The notes below the pieces were generated by a model. It made no database searches. It had not been told where the DNA came from and saw only the letters and a program-made list of their open reading frames with translations. DNA of 64,000 nt from Trichuris trichiura (taxonomy: Eukaryota > Nematoda > Enoplea > Trichinellida > Trichuridae), in assembly GCA_037903355.1 (NCBI GenBank), contig JBAJFE010000018.1:1358171-1422170 (forward strand), written 5' to 3'. How positions within the stretch are numbered: the stretch's first letter is position 1; each line of letters opens with the position of its first letter. Positions 46,784 to 61,600 of this stretch are shown here, one piece after another. The translations under genes were made by a program, and so were the position numbers.

Positions 46784-49565
46784 TGCTTAGCGCACCTCGA
46801 AGGGAGACTGACTGATGAACAGATGAGTGACTACCTTGACTCAACGTCCCTCACAAAGAACAGGAATTAATGGAGGCGCCGGCTGGCACGTTTCTTCTCA
46901 CTGCATCCGCTGTCAGCAATTGCTGGAGGTTCGTCGCGCTAAGCCTACGCCAGGCAAAATTACGCAGCTTGTCAAGGAGTAGCAAGTGGGCACATGAAAG
47001 TGACATTTGAAATGAAGTTTCTTACGCCGACATTCCTTCATGTACCTTCCATAGGTTCCAGTCCAGTTGCCATTGGCCGTAAGCGCCTCCACCTAGAGAA
47101 AATGTTTACATTTTTCAAACGATTACACAGAGTAGGAATACTTATTTTTTTCGACAAAGAACCGCAGTTCCAGCGGGTCCTTTCGCTAGCATATCGTACT
47201 CGACTCACAAATTCTGGTGGTTAATTAGCATTCATAAATTATTTCCATTAGACGGACTTACTGAAATTATGAAAAAGGAAAGAATAACAGAGTTGTTTTG
47301 AGCATGTTGTCAATAGATGAGGCAACCAAAAACGCTGACGAACGATTATTGAGAAAGCGTAATCTCGTCACGCAAGCAGCCAAGATCAGCGTAGAAATCT
47401 CACTCAGTTTATGAAATAAAAGCTAACTGGTTTACGTTACGTCAAAGAAAAAATGTACATCATCAATTTCGATCAAAGGTTGCACGTAGCTTCCGGCGCG
47501 AAAATGCTGACGCTTAAATAAGCTGAAGGGATAAGCGCAACCTAAAATTTTGGGAATAAATAATCCTGCGTATTCCCGCCTTGCAGAATTTCCTCTGATA
47601 ACTTTTACTATGCACTGCAATAGAGGCAAAATACCTACGTCATGAGACGATGTCTAATTATATTCGTAAACGCCTAAGGCTGGCGGTAGAAGAAAAAAAA
47701 TGACTCAGCGCCCTCTCGCATTTGCATAGGCATAAAATGCTGCACTGCGACTGGTGAAGAAAAGTAAACAAGCGAAAAGAACTTGAAAAAGCAACAGCCC
47801 ATCACGTGTTGCCGAGATTCATTCTTTCAAACTCGTCGCCTCACTAACGCTTTGAACGAAAGCTAACAGGAATAGCGTTGCAAGCTCTCGCCTTTAAAAA
47901 CTTGACTGGCATACAGGTTTGACCATAAATGGGATACAGTAGTTGGTTTATGCATATTCCATTAGACTACTTCACTTTTGACGCTTTTACTTTGGCTTAT
48001 TAGCTCTTCAAGTACGTATTTGTCAAGAGAAGCGAAATTCATTCATCGAAACCCCAAGAATGAATTCGCCATTGAAACAGACACGCAGATGCGTTTTACT
48101 GCGTACGAATGCGGTGCTTAAAAAAACAACGACCGAAGATTAACACGTACTAAAGAAGAGAGCAATACTTCATCTCAAAACGTTTAACGGATATGGCAGC
48201 TGCAGCCTACGTCAATGAGCCACAGTTTGACGTAACTTTCAATTATCAGTCTGCTGCTGCCAACATTAAACTTAACAGCTTAGAAGAATGAAAGTAAATG
48301 CCAAATATGGCATTTTAGCAGCATAGCGTTCAATTTCGATCGCTTTCAAGCATTTTAGGATGAGCAGGAACCCTTATGCACAGAGGGATGTTCTTTGTAT
48401 TGTTTTAATTTACTTAAAAACAACTGTATCTAATGCAGTATACCGTTTATTGGTGCTCAACGCTAACGATCTCGCTTAACTGTCTGATATGGGCAAGTAA
48501 ACACTGTCGATTTAAAACTAAGTATCTTCCATTTTCATAGGCGAGCAATTGGTGCTTCCTTGATGGAAATCGAATTCGAAGCTAGCGTTCGTCATTGTGA
48601 AGACTAAAGTGACACATTTTCAAAACCTACTCGTGATGTCTGTTTGTATTAATATATTATACTTAAAACCATACAATAAACAAACTTCAAATTTTCAACG
48701 CGTTTATACGTACCAAGCAACAGCTGTTCTCAGCCTGTATACGCTGACAGATTCGTCCATTCATTTCTAAAAATTAATGACAAGCAGCAGCACTGACGTA
48801 AGCAGTTTCCCAAAAAAACGGCATTAAGAGAAAGGAATGAAGAATTCAAATAGCATCTGCTTTAAAAAACTTTGTTGTGGGCAGAAGATAAGTTTCTTAA
48901 AATAGAAACGCCAAAGCTGTTTCATCTTTTTTCCCTTTTATGGCAGCAGTCTATTTCACTTAAACTTCCGGTAGTCTGCTACTGAAATATGCCCCTCAAA
49001 TAGTATATAAACATATGTAAGCAGATGTAGTACCATGATAACTTAGTCTCACCATGTTAATTCTTTATTCCCTTAGAACTCTCATCGCTAATGCGATACA
49101 CAACGCCTACAGTCCATTTCTCTAAGCAGTAATACAAAATTGTACATATTTAAAGTAATGAATCGAATTAGAATAAAAGATATTGTACATATTTCAGGAT
49201 TATTTTTTGAAACAAAATTACGAATCTTCTTTGCGTCGAATACCTCTTAGTACTTTTCCAAAACGGTTGGCTGTTTCTAAGGCTTAAAAGCGTCACAGCA
49301 TTACGATGCTGCGTTGACAAGCATTGAACATTATTGTTGCTACTTTGGCAGTGATGTTGACTCGCAACTTACTCTTTGCATCTACGGAAAGCCAAATGCT
49401 TTACGGGACAAAACATCTTCATTATGCCAATTCAATTTCGGCATATCACGAAACTGCTATCAAAGTTGACACGTACAATGGAACAAGTACATATAGAATA
49501 AGGTGGTGACGACAGCTTGGCGCCCTCGTCAATATTTCATGCAGCAGGATGTTGCTTCAGCCGCT
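46784..49565. other. Spacer between the Ig gene and the C2-domain gene
   Basis: About 2.8 kb. The 250 nt just upstream of the Ig gene are GC-richer and may be its promoter or 5' exon. No further coding feature could be supported. Confidence 0.35.
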
Positions 49566-52560
49566 TTACCATTTTAAAGAGAGCGGATGCCACTTCACTA
49601 TTCTTCGATTGGCGTACATGACCATTTGCCGCCAGTGAGATTTTCCAAATTCGTTAGCGCGACTTCCGAGAATTACGTGACCCAATTCGTCATCACTGGA
49701 TGCTGCATTTGCGTTGGATATCTAAATGATCGCTCGTGACTTTTATACGTAACTATGGGAATCCGCGTGCCCCGTATATACGTATGATAGAAAGAAAAAT
49801 AAAAAATTATGCAAGAAGCCAACCCAAATGAACGGCATAATTCACGCAGCGCTGAGTTGAATAAATCTACACTGTTGCATTATTGACCTTGCTAAGAGTA
49901 GCTCGTGTTTTTGTTAATTGTTTGCGTGTTTCTCAGCCGAAAATCTAAACCAAGAAAAAAAGTTCACAACAATCCAAAGAATCCATTTTGTGTTTGTTTA
50001 TCTTGAATCACCGCGCGTTACGCGGAGGAAGCAAATCTGTGACTGACAAAAGCAGCTGTCCTCTTCCGGTGTAAATGCGAAAACGTAATGTAGCAGGGCT
50101 AATTGCTTTGCCGAAAAAATGGTTCCAAAAACCTAACCGCTACGTTTCGTAATACATTACGAATTCAGTACGCAGGCAATACTTTAAAGCCAACTGAAGT
50201 TTCGATGGCACCGTCTGCAACGGGTCCATCGTACTTATTGTATGATGCGTTGAACGAAAACACGCTACGCTATTCGGGATAATAAAAGCAGCTAACCTTA
50301 GCAAGTTGGCTATAAACTTGCCAAGCTCCCTGCTTCGTCCACGTCGGTGGCAAAAGCTTACATAGTAACTAGCGCAGTTGTCTAATATGACGAAATAGCA
50401 GCAGTAGCTCATGCGAGTGAAGACATTTTGACGCGGCATAGTTCGATGCTAACTCTCAAATTTCACAGGCAATTTTTGATTGCTTAAATTTTAGTGGCTT
50501 ATAATGACAAGCACCTAATCGGTAGAAGCTTGAAGGTGAAGTAATGTAAAAGTTTCTCTGAACACTGCAAAAAAGGAAGAATGAAGTTATGGAACTCTCC
50601 CGCGTCAAAGCGAGCATGTTAAATTAAATTTTCCCCTGAATTTCAAGTATACATACCGCCAGAACCAAACTGGTGCTGAAAATGTCCTCCGGTTCAACGT
50701 AGAAAGTGAATGCTTCGTTATAGGTGGGCGAAATGCTTCCGTATTTAACCGCAGTACTGCGCTTTTCAATTTCGCCATCAGCCTGCACAAGCCAGGTAAT
50801 GACGGATGAATCTACAATTTGTTAGTTTAGTATACAGTGCAGCAGGGTGGATTAACAGCTTACCAGGGGAAGTGTTCGAATCGGATCTGGCCAAATTTTT
50901 CGCTTGGAGCACGCAGACAGTCAGACTACAAGCTTCCGGCAAGTAAATCAAGGCTACGAGGAGCCTAGCGCCTTGGCCAGACTAGAAGAGAGCACAGAAT
51001 AAATAACCAAGAAAAATATCATTAACAATACGCTTGGAAGCAGCGTACATCAAAACATGGTGATAGCGACTTTGCTTGAACATGCAAGGGCAAATTTAGT
51101 TTCATCATTTATTTATCAAAAAAATTAAAGTCTTTAGCCTGTTGTGTGCAAAAAGAATCTCAGCAAAACATGCGTAACAGTTTTTCCGAGCTGACTGCAT
51201 TCCTGTTAATAATTTACAATAAGCATTGGCAAAGGCCTTTCTACTCTATCGTTCGTAAACGACGAGCTTAAGAGGACGCCATTACTGTAAGTGGATAATG
51301 CTAAGCGATTTTGAAGAAACAACTCGCATTCATAAGAAACTTCAATTAGGTCTGCATGGTAGCTGTTGGCAAAAATCAATGACACCATCCGTAAATGACT
51401 TGACGCAACAATGCCCCACTTAGGCCGCAGCGAATATTTTGTACGAACATATTAATAATTTATAATTCATAAAGGCAGCAGGCACACTACTGCGGAAGAA
51501 GTACTTAACCTGTAGCAAACTGAAAAGCGACGTGAGGGTCCCATTGACAAAAATGGAGTTTGGGACGATACATATTAAAAAAACTATATTTTCTTGCAAG
51601 ACATTTAATAATGCACACCATTTCTGCCTTGGGCATCGATGGAGATAGACAACTTGAACAAATAAGGCGATCGTCTACTGATTCGGCTGTTCAGCGCCAT
51701 CTATCGTAAGCAAAAATTCAAAGTACAACTTCCTTTTATAAAAATGCAAATTTCACGGGAAGCATAGACGGAACCAAATTCAGCCTTGCCAAAAAAAACT
51801 GAAGTCCAGCGTACTTATTAATGCATGTTCGCTTGCCTATGGATGGTTAATAACCAACTGTTTGCAAAATACTAACTTAGTTGTTTCGTCAGTTGTCAGA
51901 GTATGGCGTAGTAGATAAAATTAACACTTTTATAAATTACAATGAAAAACTCTTACACGTCTCACTTAAATGCTTTACATTCATGCGTACAAATAATAGA
52001 TAATATGACGCATTAGTAATATTATTATTTCGCGCAAAAATGCGACAATGCGGGGGATATAGCAATTCCTTCGCTTCACTTCATATTTAAAGTTGTTGCT
52101 GAAGTGACCACCGGCGGAAGCATGGCATTGTTAAGTAGAAATATTAAAATTCCAACCTTAACGTTGCGCTGCCAATTTGTTGCTCAGCTGTCCGGAAGAA
52201 GATTAACTTATAAACTATACTGCCCATAGACGACGACACTTTCACTTGCCACGTGTTGATAATCTCACGGCTACCCATTGACAAGAACTCAACTTCCTTA
52301 CAGATTAAGTTGAAAAGTGAAATGGTCATAATATTTTTCAAATATTCAACCCGAACCCAGAATAAGCATTTCGCTAAGGCTTAGCTGTCGTTAGATAACT
52401 CATTATTGATCGTAAAGGGGCAACCCGGCACGCTTGGGATGAATAGTAATGAAAAAAATTAGCACTGGAACGTTTACCCGCCGGTTGAGCCGAATTCGCG
52501 GTAACGGTTATCGCATCACGAAGTTTATAGCGCAACGTAAACATTCGAAAGGCGGCAATT
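49566..52560 (-). CDS. Synaptotagmin-like double-C2 protein, 3' exons
   Basis: The C2B exons are 50981-50864, 50811-50657 and 49721-49566 (stop), perfectly in phase. They read ARLLVALIYLPEACSLTVCV (first strands), KNLARSDSN, EIEKRSTAVK, SPTYNEAFTFYV, DELGHVILGS, and SHWRQM to KWHPLSLKW, which is the synaptotagmin C2B order and ending. Two exons upstream, 52560-52478 and 52373-52157, are in phase with each other and fit a degenerate C2A: FTLRYKLRD, ITVTANSAQPA, WVRVEYL, KLIFFRTAEQQIGSATL. At least one exon between 52157 and 50981 and the N-terminal membrane exon are not placed. The loop-3 Asp residues of calcium-binding C2 domains are replaced (ISNANAASS), so membrane binding is probably calcium-independent. 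The family acts in vesicle traffic. Confidence 0.8.
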
Positions 52561-55500
52561 CTTTTAGTCAGAAACCGCCAACTTGCATTTGACGATTTTA
52601 CGACACCAAAGTCGTTTAAACTTGGAAAAATCAAAGACAACGACTGAGAAAATTAGCATACTTCAAATCTTTAAACCGCGGTTCAGATTTCGCCTTATTA
52701 CCATACTCTAAATTCAATTTCTTCACTTAAGCGCGCTGACGACGAATCCCGACTGATTCAAATGTCTTACAAGTCTTAATTTTTATCCTTCTTTACTACA
52801 CTGATCGAACTCGCCTTGATTTCAAGTGCACAACTTCGTGTACGCGTCACGAAAAAGTGTATGTTAAAATTATACAAATTCTCCAATGACCTGCTCACAT
52901 GGCGTCAAACTGATAACTTCAAGTTCGTTTCTTTATTATGCAAATTTGATCCTCTCATTCATCGACTAATTTGAATAAAGCCAACCCAATTCAATGGAAC
53001 ACTTTTTTCGTGCACTGCTTAATGCGAACCTTGAAAACGAGCGGGAATTTCGTAGCTAATCAACTTTTGGCAACAATTTTTGAAATAACAACACTTCTCC
53101 CGCAGCTGTTTCCAAAGATTATCGTTGTCCGAATAAAGCAGCGGAAGGAAAAGGGAAAAAACAATGCTATTAAAGCAAAAAAGTGTCAGTTTTTTAAAAC
53201 ACACTTTCAACGAAGGGCAACTTGAGCAGTCAGCGTAATGAAGTTGCCAAATTTTAGAATTGTTTTCAAAACTATTGTACCATAATACACCGCTGCAACG
53301 GCAATTGATTATAATGGAACAATTTTCAAAATTCAAACCGACGTTACGTCAGACGCGCCTGTTTCAACTTTCAGCCAATAGCTTCCTCGCGGGCCTAAAT
53401 GAGCTTTTATGGCCAATTCTTTGTACGCAGAGAAGTCGCGCGGTTTAAATGTCAATTCGATTGATCGGTTAATGAACGTAAACAAACAACCGGTCGTAAC
53501 GAGCCACTATCACTTAACGCTTAACCGCCCATACTCCGTTAGCGCTAGTTGCTAACCTAATTGGCGAACTTAATAAAGGGATAGATTAAATAGGTGTGGC
53601 GCCAGTTAGAAAAAATTCTCAAACGGCTCAGCTGAATTGCTTCGATCGTTACGACAACTAACCATTTAAAGAATGCGCGTAAAATTAGATTGCCCGAACG
53701 CGTATGTACCGCTACCACGTAAAGGCAAGTTGCTAGCGAAGGATTCGCGCCAAATCTTTTCATTAACAGGCCGACAAACCGTCAAGAAGAAATCAATGGC
53801 CGACACGCAACGGCGCTTCTTCAAACGCGACTAAACGAAAACCAATTGTCAGAAATGGTGAATTATTCCTACTCGGGCAAGCCGCAATAAAAGGCTGATT
53901 TCTTAATCGTCACACTATATAACCCGCTTTCGTTAGCCGTCATGAAAGAATAAAGCATACATACAGTATAAATACAATCAATACAATAGTTTAAGCGGGA
54001 AGTCATTTTCGGGATAAGGACGTCATTTGCCTTTACGTTTTCGCAATATATACAGAGGTATTTATCGAAAGCATTGTTTATTATTGCATTAATTGCAATT
54101 GCCGTCTGTGCCTACCGCTTCTTATGAACACGAGCAGTTGGAAGTGCTTTGAAGAAATAAAGTTGAAAAGATTTGAATGAGAAATTAAGCATATTTGAAA
54201 CTTTAGCGAACACATAATCAGCCGCCAACCGCTGCACGTATCTATGATGTTTTCATTAACTTTCAATGATCATCCTTAATCTTACAGGAAACTAGTTAAA
54301 GACACCGGAAGCATTAGCTTGCAATTTATTCAAATGTTGCACGTACGTCGGCGTAGTAGGTGTCACGTAGTGTAAAGTATGCGCGCAGTCAATGATGCAA
54401 ACTCGGATGTCTATAATAATCGTTAGAACTATGAATTGCATTGGGACTAGTTAGGGGCAAAGGGCTCTTCGTAATGCGAGCCACAAAAATTGGTCAACAA
54501 TTCGCCGACACAGATGGGCCGACTAAAATCAATGCATTACGCAAAGGAGCTTCTCACTTATCAGTTTGGGCGCCTAACGGAAGGCATAAAGAAACTTGGT
54601 CAGGTGAATACGCTCTCACGCACTTCGGAGATTATTATCATGTTGAAAAAGTTCTCCCACTCCACGGACACTTATCGATATGTCAGCCTGCAAAGCGGCC
54701 ATCTGTGTTAGCGATCCCTGTAAGAATCAAGCAGATGGAGCCACCCACCTTAGTTCAAATGCACATATTGCAATAATTGCCAACAGCTGAGCTTCCTAAA
54801 AGATGCTTAATGGATGCGGCGAAGGCGCTTTGATTAATTTCCTTTGAAGGCTTGAGCCTGCTGAATTCATTGAGAGGCAAATGGTACTCTACATTAAAGT
54901 ATGCTCATTGAAAAGACCATATCTCTTCAGGCCTTGATATCTCGCACGCTCAGCTTTTAAATTAAGCTACTTTCTTCCAGTTAAACCTTTAAAATCACAG
55001 TTGCTTCGACAGCCTGAAGGAGGTGAGCCATAAACACCTCTTAATCAATAAAATTGAACATAACATCTTCTTCGCCAAACAATGCCATGTTGGAAATTTC
55101 AAACATTTTCAAGGCTACGAGACTATTCATTGACGCATCATCTCGATGACATGTATTAATGCCTATGCCAACTCATTTTTGACAATCTGATGCTGCGTAC
55201 ATATCCAGTTATTAATGGTTAAGAAAGAAACAGCGCTACGGTTAAGACATTGAAAAGATGCCGGAGCGCAAAAAAGGCGCGCAATTTCAACGAACGCACG
55301 TAAAAATGCAACGCCGACCTTCGACCACGAAAGCGCCTATTGACATCGGTGAACACAAGTTTTAACCGACAGCCGACAGAACTGTCGATTGCTGAATTCC
55401 GGCTGCGTTAGCGAACATTTGCATTAAATATTCACAAGCTACGCTTCGCCGGAAAATAAACGACCCTTTGTGCAGCATTCAATCAAAGCTGGCTAAACTA

Positions 55501-55810
55501 GCCGCATAATTTAACGCTAAACCGATTAGGCAGCAGCCTAGAATAAATTTCATTATGCAAACTGGAGTTGCAGGAAGCGATATTTTTTTTAAAAAAAATT
55601 TGAATAAAGGCCAGTGGAGATAAGAGCGCGCGTGCGACTTAAGTGCAAAAGACGTCGGAGAGATATGAGCTCGTCTTTTGTTTTGCCGTTGGAAAGATCA
55701 GCTTTTCTTTTGAGAAAGGGTTTTGCAAAAGATGCAAATTTACCTTATCTCTTATCGTCAAGGCACCCTTAGCGCGCAGGCACTCAGCTGACAGGAGCGT
55801 TAACGTTTAC
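52561..55810. other. Upstream region of the C2-domain gene
   Basis: No exon was supported with confidence. The 111-aa frame at 54441-54776 (+) starts with TTG and has no domain. A missing N-terminal exon of the C2-domain gene may lie here or further right. Confidence 0.35.
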
Positions 55811-55959
55811 CTCGCGGGCCGTCTCTGCGTCTTCACGGCCTCCGTGAATTCCAACCTTTCGAAGAGACGAGATCACTTGGGATACTGGATCGCCCGACGT
55901 CTTCATGGTGTCGTAGTGGGACCATCGAACGTGCAATAATTGCTTTTTAAGTCGATTGC
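55811..55959 (-). other. Candidate coding exon, possibly the 5' part of the C2-domain gene
   Basis: The stretch lies in an unusually long open frame (148 codons) with a good acceptor (CCACTTGCAG) and donor (GAG|GTAAAC). It reads RLKKQLLHVRWSHYDTMK then SGDPVSQVISSLRKVG and an acidic end. An ATG at 55906 could be a start. Strand and end phase (0) would suit an N-terminal synaptotagmin exon, but no domain proves it. Confidence 0.3.
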
Positions 55960-58389
55960 CTGCAAGTGGAAAACATTCAGTTAAGAAAGAATGCTTCAAA
56001 AGATGGAGGTAAGAAAGTGACAGCTGAACAAAAAAGGCTGTACCGGTTGGCGCATCCAAATTCCTATGAACAATCGGCTCAAGGGAGAAGGCCCGTCTTC
56101 CATCAACTTGATAAGTGTTATTTCCTTTCGAGCGACAATTATTACTTTGACCGCGTTTTGGATTCGAAAACGATACGCTGCCCGTTACTATTTTGCTTAT
56201 CAAACAGTGATCCATGCAACCGCACACCAATGGAAAAACGCCGACGGCGGCGCTGACACCTCGTCGCAGCTATGAGGACGGAACAAGGACGATAGCTGAT
56301 TCAACGCTGATTTGTCAATTGTAAATACCTTCGAAAATTGGTCACTAACCGGCAGGAGGTGATTTAAGAAAATCGCCAAGCGTAGCCCTAATTAGGCTGC
56401 TGGCAGTTAAATCAATGAGAAACATCCCACCGTGAACCGTGCTATTAATGCAACCTTGTTCCACGCCACATTAAGATTAATGGAATTCGAGAATCATTGC
56501 CAACTTTGCCGATGGTTGCAAACCTGCTAGTTAGCAGCGAAATCGAACATTCACTTTTCGTATTATTCGTACTATTGTATCACCGTCAAAGACTAATAAA
56601 AAAAAGAGGAGAATTTGGTCAACATGCCAGCTAAGAAGAATGAAATGACTCGAAAACAATACCTGCGCCCATAGCGGGAAAAACCAGCCACTAGAATATT
56701 AATAACTCGGAAAAGGAAGCATAAGGATATAATATGCTGACAGAAAAGGGCGGAGTAACGTTACCTCTATTAATAAACGAACGTACAAGAAAAAAGGCTA
56801 TAACATGCAATCAAAAAAAGGAGCTCGATAAAAACAAGTGTAAATTACTTACACGTTCACTATTGGCCCCAAGTGACCGCTGGCGTGCCCGCCATATTCA
56901 CTTATTTAATATTAAGCTAATTATTAGTAGCGTAGAACAGCTAACCAGAAAACTGCTTTTCCTATTTTAATTTTTTCCTCGTAATCAAACGGAGAACACA
57001 TTTCCTACTGGCATTGACAGGACGCATCGGAACGCCAACACAAACTATAAACATACGTATTCATTGAAAACAGTTTCTTTTCAAACGCGTTTCCGGAATT
57101 GATCATCTAAAGCAGTCGATCAAAATGCATCAATGCGTGTAGACGTTTCGAATTAATTGGCTCGCATAATTAAATTTCAAAAGAAAAATTTCATTACGCT
57201 GCGAACGATCGAAAAAACTGAGAACGCGTGTTTTTGAAAACGCGCGGAAATTGCCAGCAGCGCTGTTCAAGAAGCAATGCAACTTTGCGGCTTTTTGTTC
57301 CGCTAAAATGAGCCATCATACGCGCTTAGGTAGAGAAGACAGCATACTGGCAAACTACAGCGGTTTCTATAATGACAGTATATTCGCGACTTCGTGTTAA
57401 AGTGTGTCGGTAATTGAGCTCTTGGATTTTTTCTTGCTCGCATTAATTCCGCCGTGTGAAGTCTGCCGTATGATTCAACTTTTAAAACAAATTTAAAAAA
57501 CAGAAAAAAGAGCAATACGTCGCTTTCAATTAATGCACGCTGATCAGCTGTGAAATATGCTGCGACAAAGTTTGAGCATTCACCAACCGGCTGCACCTAG
57601 CAACAATGTTAGCCGCGTCGAACCAAATCGCTTAACGACAATTACATTTGAAAACGTACGACACGTCTTTTTGCCGAAACTTCTAATCCACCATTTTCGG
57701 ATTAAAAACAGAAAGAAGATTGAAGCGAAAAAATTCCAACACAACGCAGTATACGGCTGTATCGCTTGCAAGTCATTTGTGTATGGAATTCATTTTTCAT
57801 TTCATTATTTCCTATGCAACTGCTTGACTACAAAACTAGCATCGGTGAGTTCGAACAAAAACCGGATATTGTAGATAAACGCGTCTAACGTGGCTTCACA
57901 TTTTTATATAGGACTGCTGCGATCATCCAATTATGCGCAGCCGACTTTTGGTTAAGCAAGATTACAAGCCGTTGGCATACTGGTCTCAACAGTTTTCGGG
58001 ATCAAGCGAATCCCGAAAGTATCTCTTATCTAGCTGGAAAAAGACGGAGAAAAAAATTTCCGCGCTTTCGCGTGTTTAGAAGGCCCTCTGATCTTAAGAT
58101 TTGCCCATGAAATGGAAACGTACACATTTTTTTTAACAAAAAGTATTTCGTGTATTGGCTTTGGAATCTTACTCCTTAGCCTTCGCCCAAGCTTAAATTA
58201 AATATTAGCCCTTTAGTCTTTCGCATATCTGTTATACTCTCATAGAGTACCGCTCCTTACTTTTGTACCTCCATTATTTCCAGTCGCAACGAAATTTTCC
58301 AGAGCTTAGTATTTTCCAGTCACAGTTAATTGTTTATGTTAACATGTTTTGTAAATGTAACTTCTTGGTACGGGACTGTGGATTTTCGT

Positions 58390-58670
58390 GTTAAACTGTT
58401 TCTTATACGGAATGAATGTCCCCTTGAAAAACTTTTAATTCTCCGGAGCTTTCGAGTCACTCACGACGACCCGTCTTCAGCGGTCTTAAATTATAAATAT
58501 GAATAATAAATTACTATATATATAATATTATAGATACATAATATATAATAAATTATTATTTATATTTATAATTTAAGATGGCTGAAGACGGGTCACGAGT
58601 GACCCTAAAGCTCCGGAGAATTAAAAAATTTTCAACGGGACATAAATTCCGTGTGAAAAACAGTTTAACA
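58390..58670. repeat. Foldback element, family B
   Basis: The arms carry TTAATTCTCCGGAGCTTT and AAAGCTCCGGAGAATTAA, plus GACCCGTCTTCAGC and GCTGAAGACGGGTC. They enclose an AT-only centre of about 80 nt. The outer ends TTAAACTGTTT and AAACAGTTTAA extend the arms to about 120 nt. The core is shared with 63514-63776. Confidence 0.88.
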
Positions 58671-61600
58671 TGTTAACATGTTTTTCATATTTCATATCGC
58701 TCAAGAAGTAAACTATTCTGCGTTGGATAACTTTAGAGCAAAGAACAGTTTTCCAGTGAAAGTTATTGTTAAGTTTCAACGAGAAATCAAATCGATATCT
58801 GAGCTGACAGAGCATCCACATACGGTTGCTAAAAATGGCGAAGTGACCTTGCTAATACACAGCACTATGCTTCTACGCTAGCTAACAACAAATCTCTGAA
58901 CGGCACTGACAACATATGTGGTTGACATAGTTTATTTCTATATAAGGCTGCATCGCTAATACGGAGCGTTTATCAAGGAATAGAGCTCTTTAAAAGTCTT
59001 TAGAAAACAAAAACTATTTGAAAGCTGTTGTTATATGATACCGGAGAAAATTATACAACAACCATACCGTCGGAGAGAAATTCAGAACAATCGAAAACTC
59101 GAAAACTGTTCAGATATCATACTAATAAGTGATGATCAGGTTGTCGAATCTTAACTAAAAACATATGGAGAATCATGAAGGATGAAATCTCAATATTTAG
59201 AAGAAAAATGTATTCTCGCCTTATAAGGCATTCGAGTGCGCGGATATTGTCATACGACAGCTAGAAAAGCGTGAATGAATGTAAAATCATTATGCTTGAA
59301 AAACATTCGTGCTTTAACAGCCAAAAAATGTAGAACGGTTGTAAACCAAGTTCATAAACGACTTTCCCAAACAACGTGGTCATCTAAGGTTATTCTTAAA
59401 GCTAAACTGCTAGTAATCTATTCTACTGCTCAGAACAGGTTTCGGAAATAACGCTTAAGATAACTAAACTTCAAACAATAATAAAAACGTTCCTGCCGGA
59501 CGATCAACATATTCTGCATCGCTTAAAACAATAGAGCACACATACGCTATAACTACAATAATAAAATGAATATACGTAGCCCAATCAGGTGAAAACCATA
59601 GCGATTATACTAACTGATCAAATGAGAGAAACGTCTACTAAAAAATGCAAATATTCTTTTCCGGAAGCAAAACTTCCAGCGCGGACTGTAATAGATAAAA
59701 ATGTCTTATAGGTTTGCCTTTGTAAAGCACCCGCTCGACTCAGCCTACAAACATATAAGCGCCTCTTTCATAGCATGACTGAGCAGTCTACTTATAGCTT
59801 TCATGGGATGTTTGGCTGGTCTCAGAAAGTCAATGACATTAAAAGTATGTTGAAGGAACCTTGCCATCTAGAAGACCGCCTCTTCTTCTTTATGGTTTAA
59901 CGACTTAATTGAATGGCTGAAATTCAAATAGCGCCCCAAAAATGTTTCAGTGCGGACGCAGCAAAAGCTAAGGAAGGAGCGCGCTTTCAGAGGATGAAAC
60001 TTGTGCAAGTGATATGAAGCAAAATGAGGTTGTAATAGAACAAACACATTTCGCAGTCTACAGAAACATCTTAAGCGACAAATGTGCTTCCAAAAAGAAG
60101 ACTAAAACTAGCATACAATACCATTGGCACATTGCTAAACACAAAACGTTTTTTTACGGGACGATAGAGCATCAAGGAGTACAAGTTTTATTTATGTAAT
60201 GAATTCCGTTTTAAGGTTTTTAAAAAAATCCGTGCTTTTGCGTGACGCAGCATCACGACAAGCACGTTTTTCGACCCCGGAACAAAGGTATTCATTGAAA
60301 ATAAACCATGCGATATTTGGGAATCGAAGTAAACGTTGACAAGCTCCAATTATGCAAAAACATTTGCATATCCGTCATGCAGGCACCACTCTCCACCTTC
60401 ATTAATTTGCATACCAATTTCTTAAGTAGTTAAATTTTATTTCCTTTTGCTAACACAATCACTCAACATTGTGAATGCTTGATTTGCATAAAGCCTAAGG
60501 TGCGAAAGGCCCTCTACGTGCTTAAGGAACTTCAGCTTTCATTCATTCCCTTCATAAAAATGCCAAATACTTCAAAACAGCCTAAAAAGAAGACCAAGGA
60601 AGATTACTTCACCATGATAATTTGCATATATTGAAAAAAGTTTTTTACAAAACTTTCATTGATTGTACGAGATTATCAGGCGTAATGCTGACGAGTAAGC
60701 ATCAAAAAACCAAACAAGTTTAACTTGCATTTTCACAAAGCAGATGCTTTAAACAAAAATTTAGTCAACGGTTGCCAAACACCCATAACGCCCAAAGATG
60801 GTACTGCATGCTGAAAATGGTCAATTCGAATACGAAAGACCGCTAAACAAATTTTTGCAAAACGTAACAAACAAATAGCTTAAATATAGTTATACGACGC
60901 TAAAAATGCGACAGGTTTCCCTATAAAAAGAACAACTGCAGTTGTCCGCATGAAACGCAACGCCAAGAAGAATCATACCGCGGTTGGTTTGAAATTTTTC
61001 CATTTAACCGACTTAAGTTTTCACAGCCGCATAGCAGTACAACAACTTCCGCAGCGAAATGTTTCAAAAAACAAATACGCAGACTGTGGACCATTGGTCA
61101 ATTACTTCCGGCCAAGAAACGAGAATGGCAATGCCGATCAATTAAAAGCGATATTTCAAATCCGCTTAACCATTCAAAGCAGCAGTAAACGCAATTTCCT
61201 CCATCGAAACTGCACTTGTCATAATCATTCCCACGGGCCAACGCGGGATCGCTATTACTACGGTTAAACGTGTTACGTAAGAAACAGAGAAAAGCCACTT
61301 TTATTGCTAAAAAGAACTGTGAGCCAAATTTGGCCGCATAATAGGCGCTTTGAGGGTGACAACTTTTACAAACGCCGCGCGGAGCCAACAAAACGTAAAC
61401 TAATTACCGAGTCAAAAATAGCGCGTTACAGTAAACATCTTCAGCGAACATTCACTGCCTTTTATGGGAGACAAAAAAACTTTTTGAAACAGCATTATAC
61501 GGAAGCACAAACACGCAGCTGGACGACTATGATAGCATGCCAATAAGGGCGCAGAGTTTTGAAAAAAGCGCTGCGTAAAGGAATTTTTACGGAAGTGATA

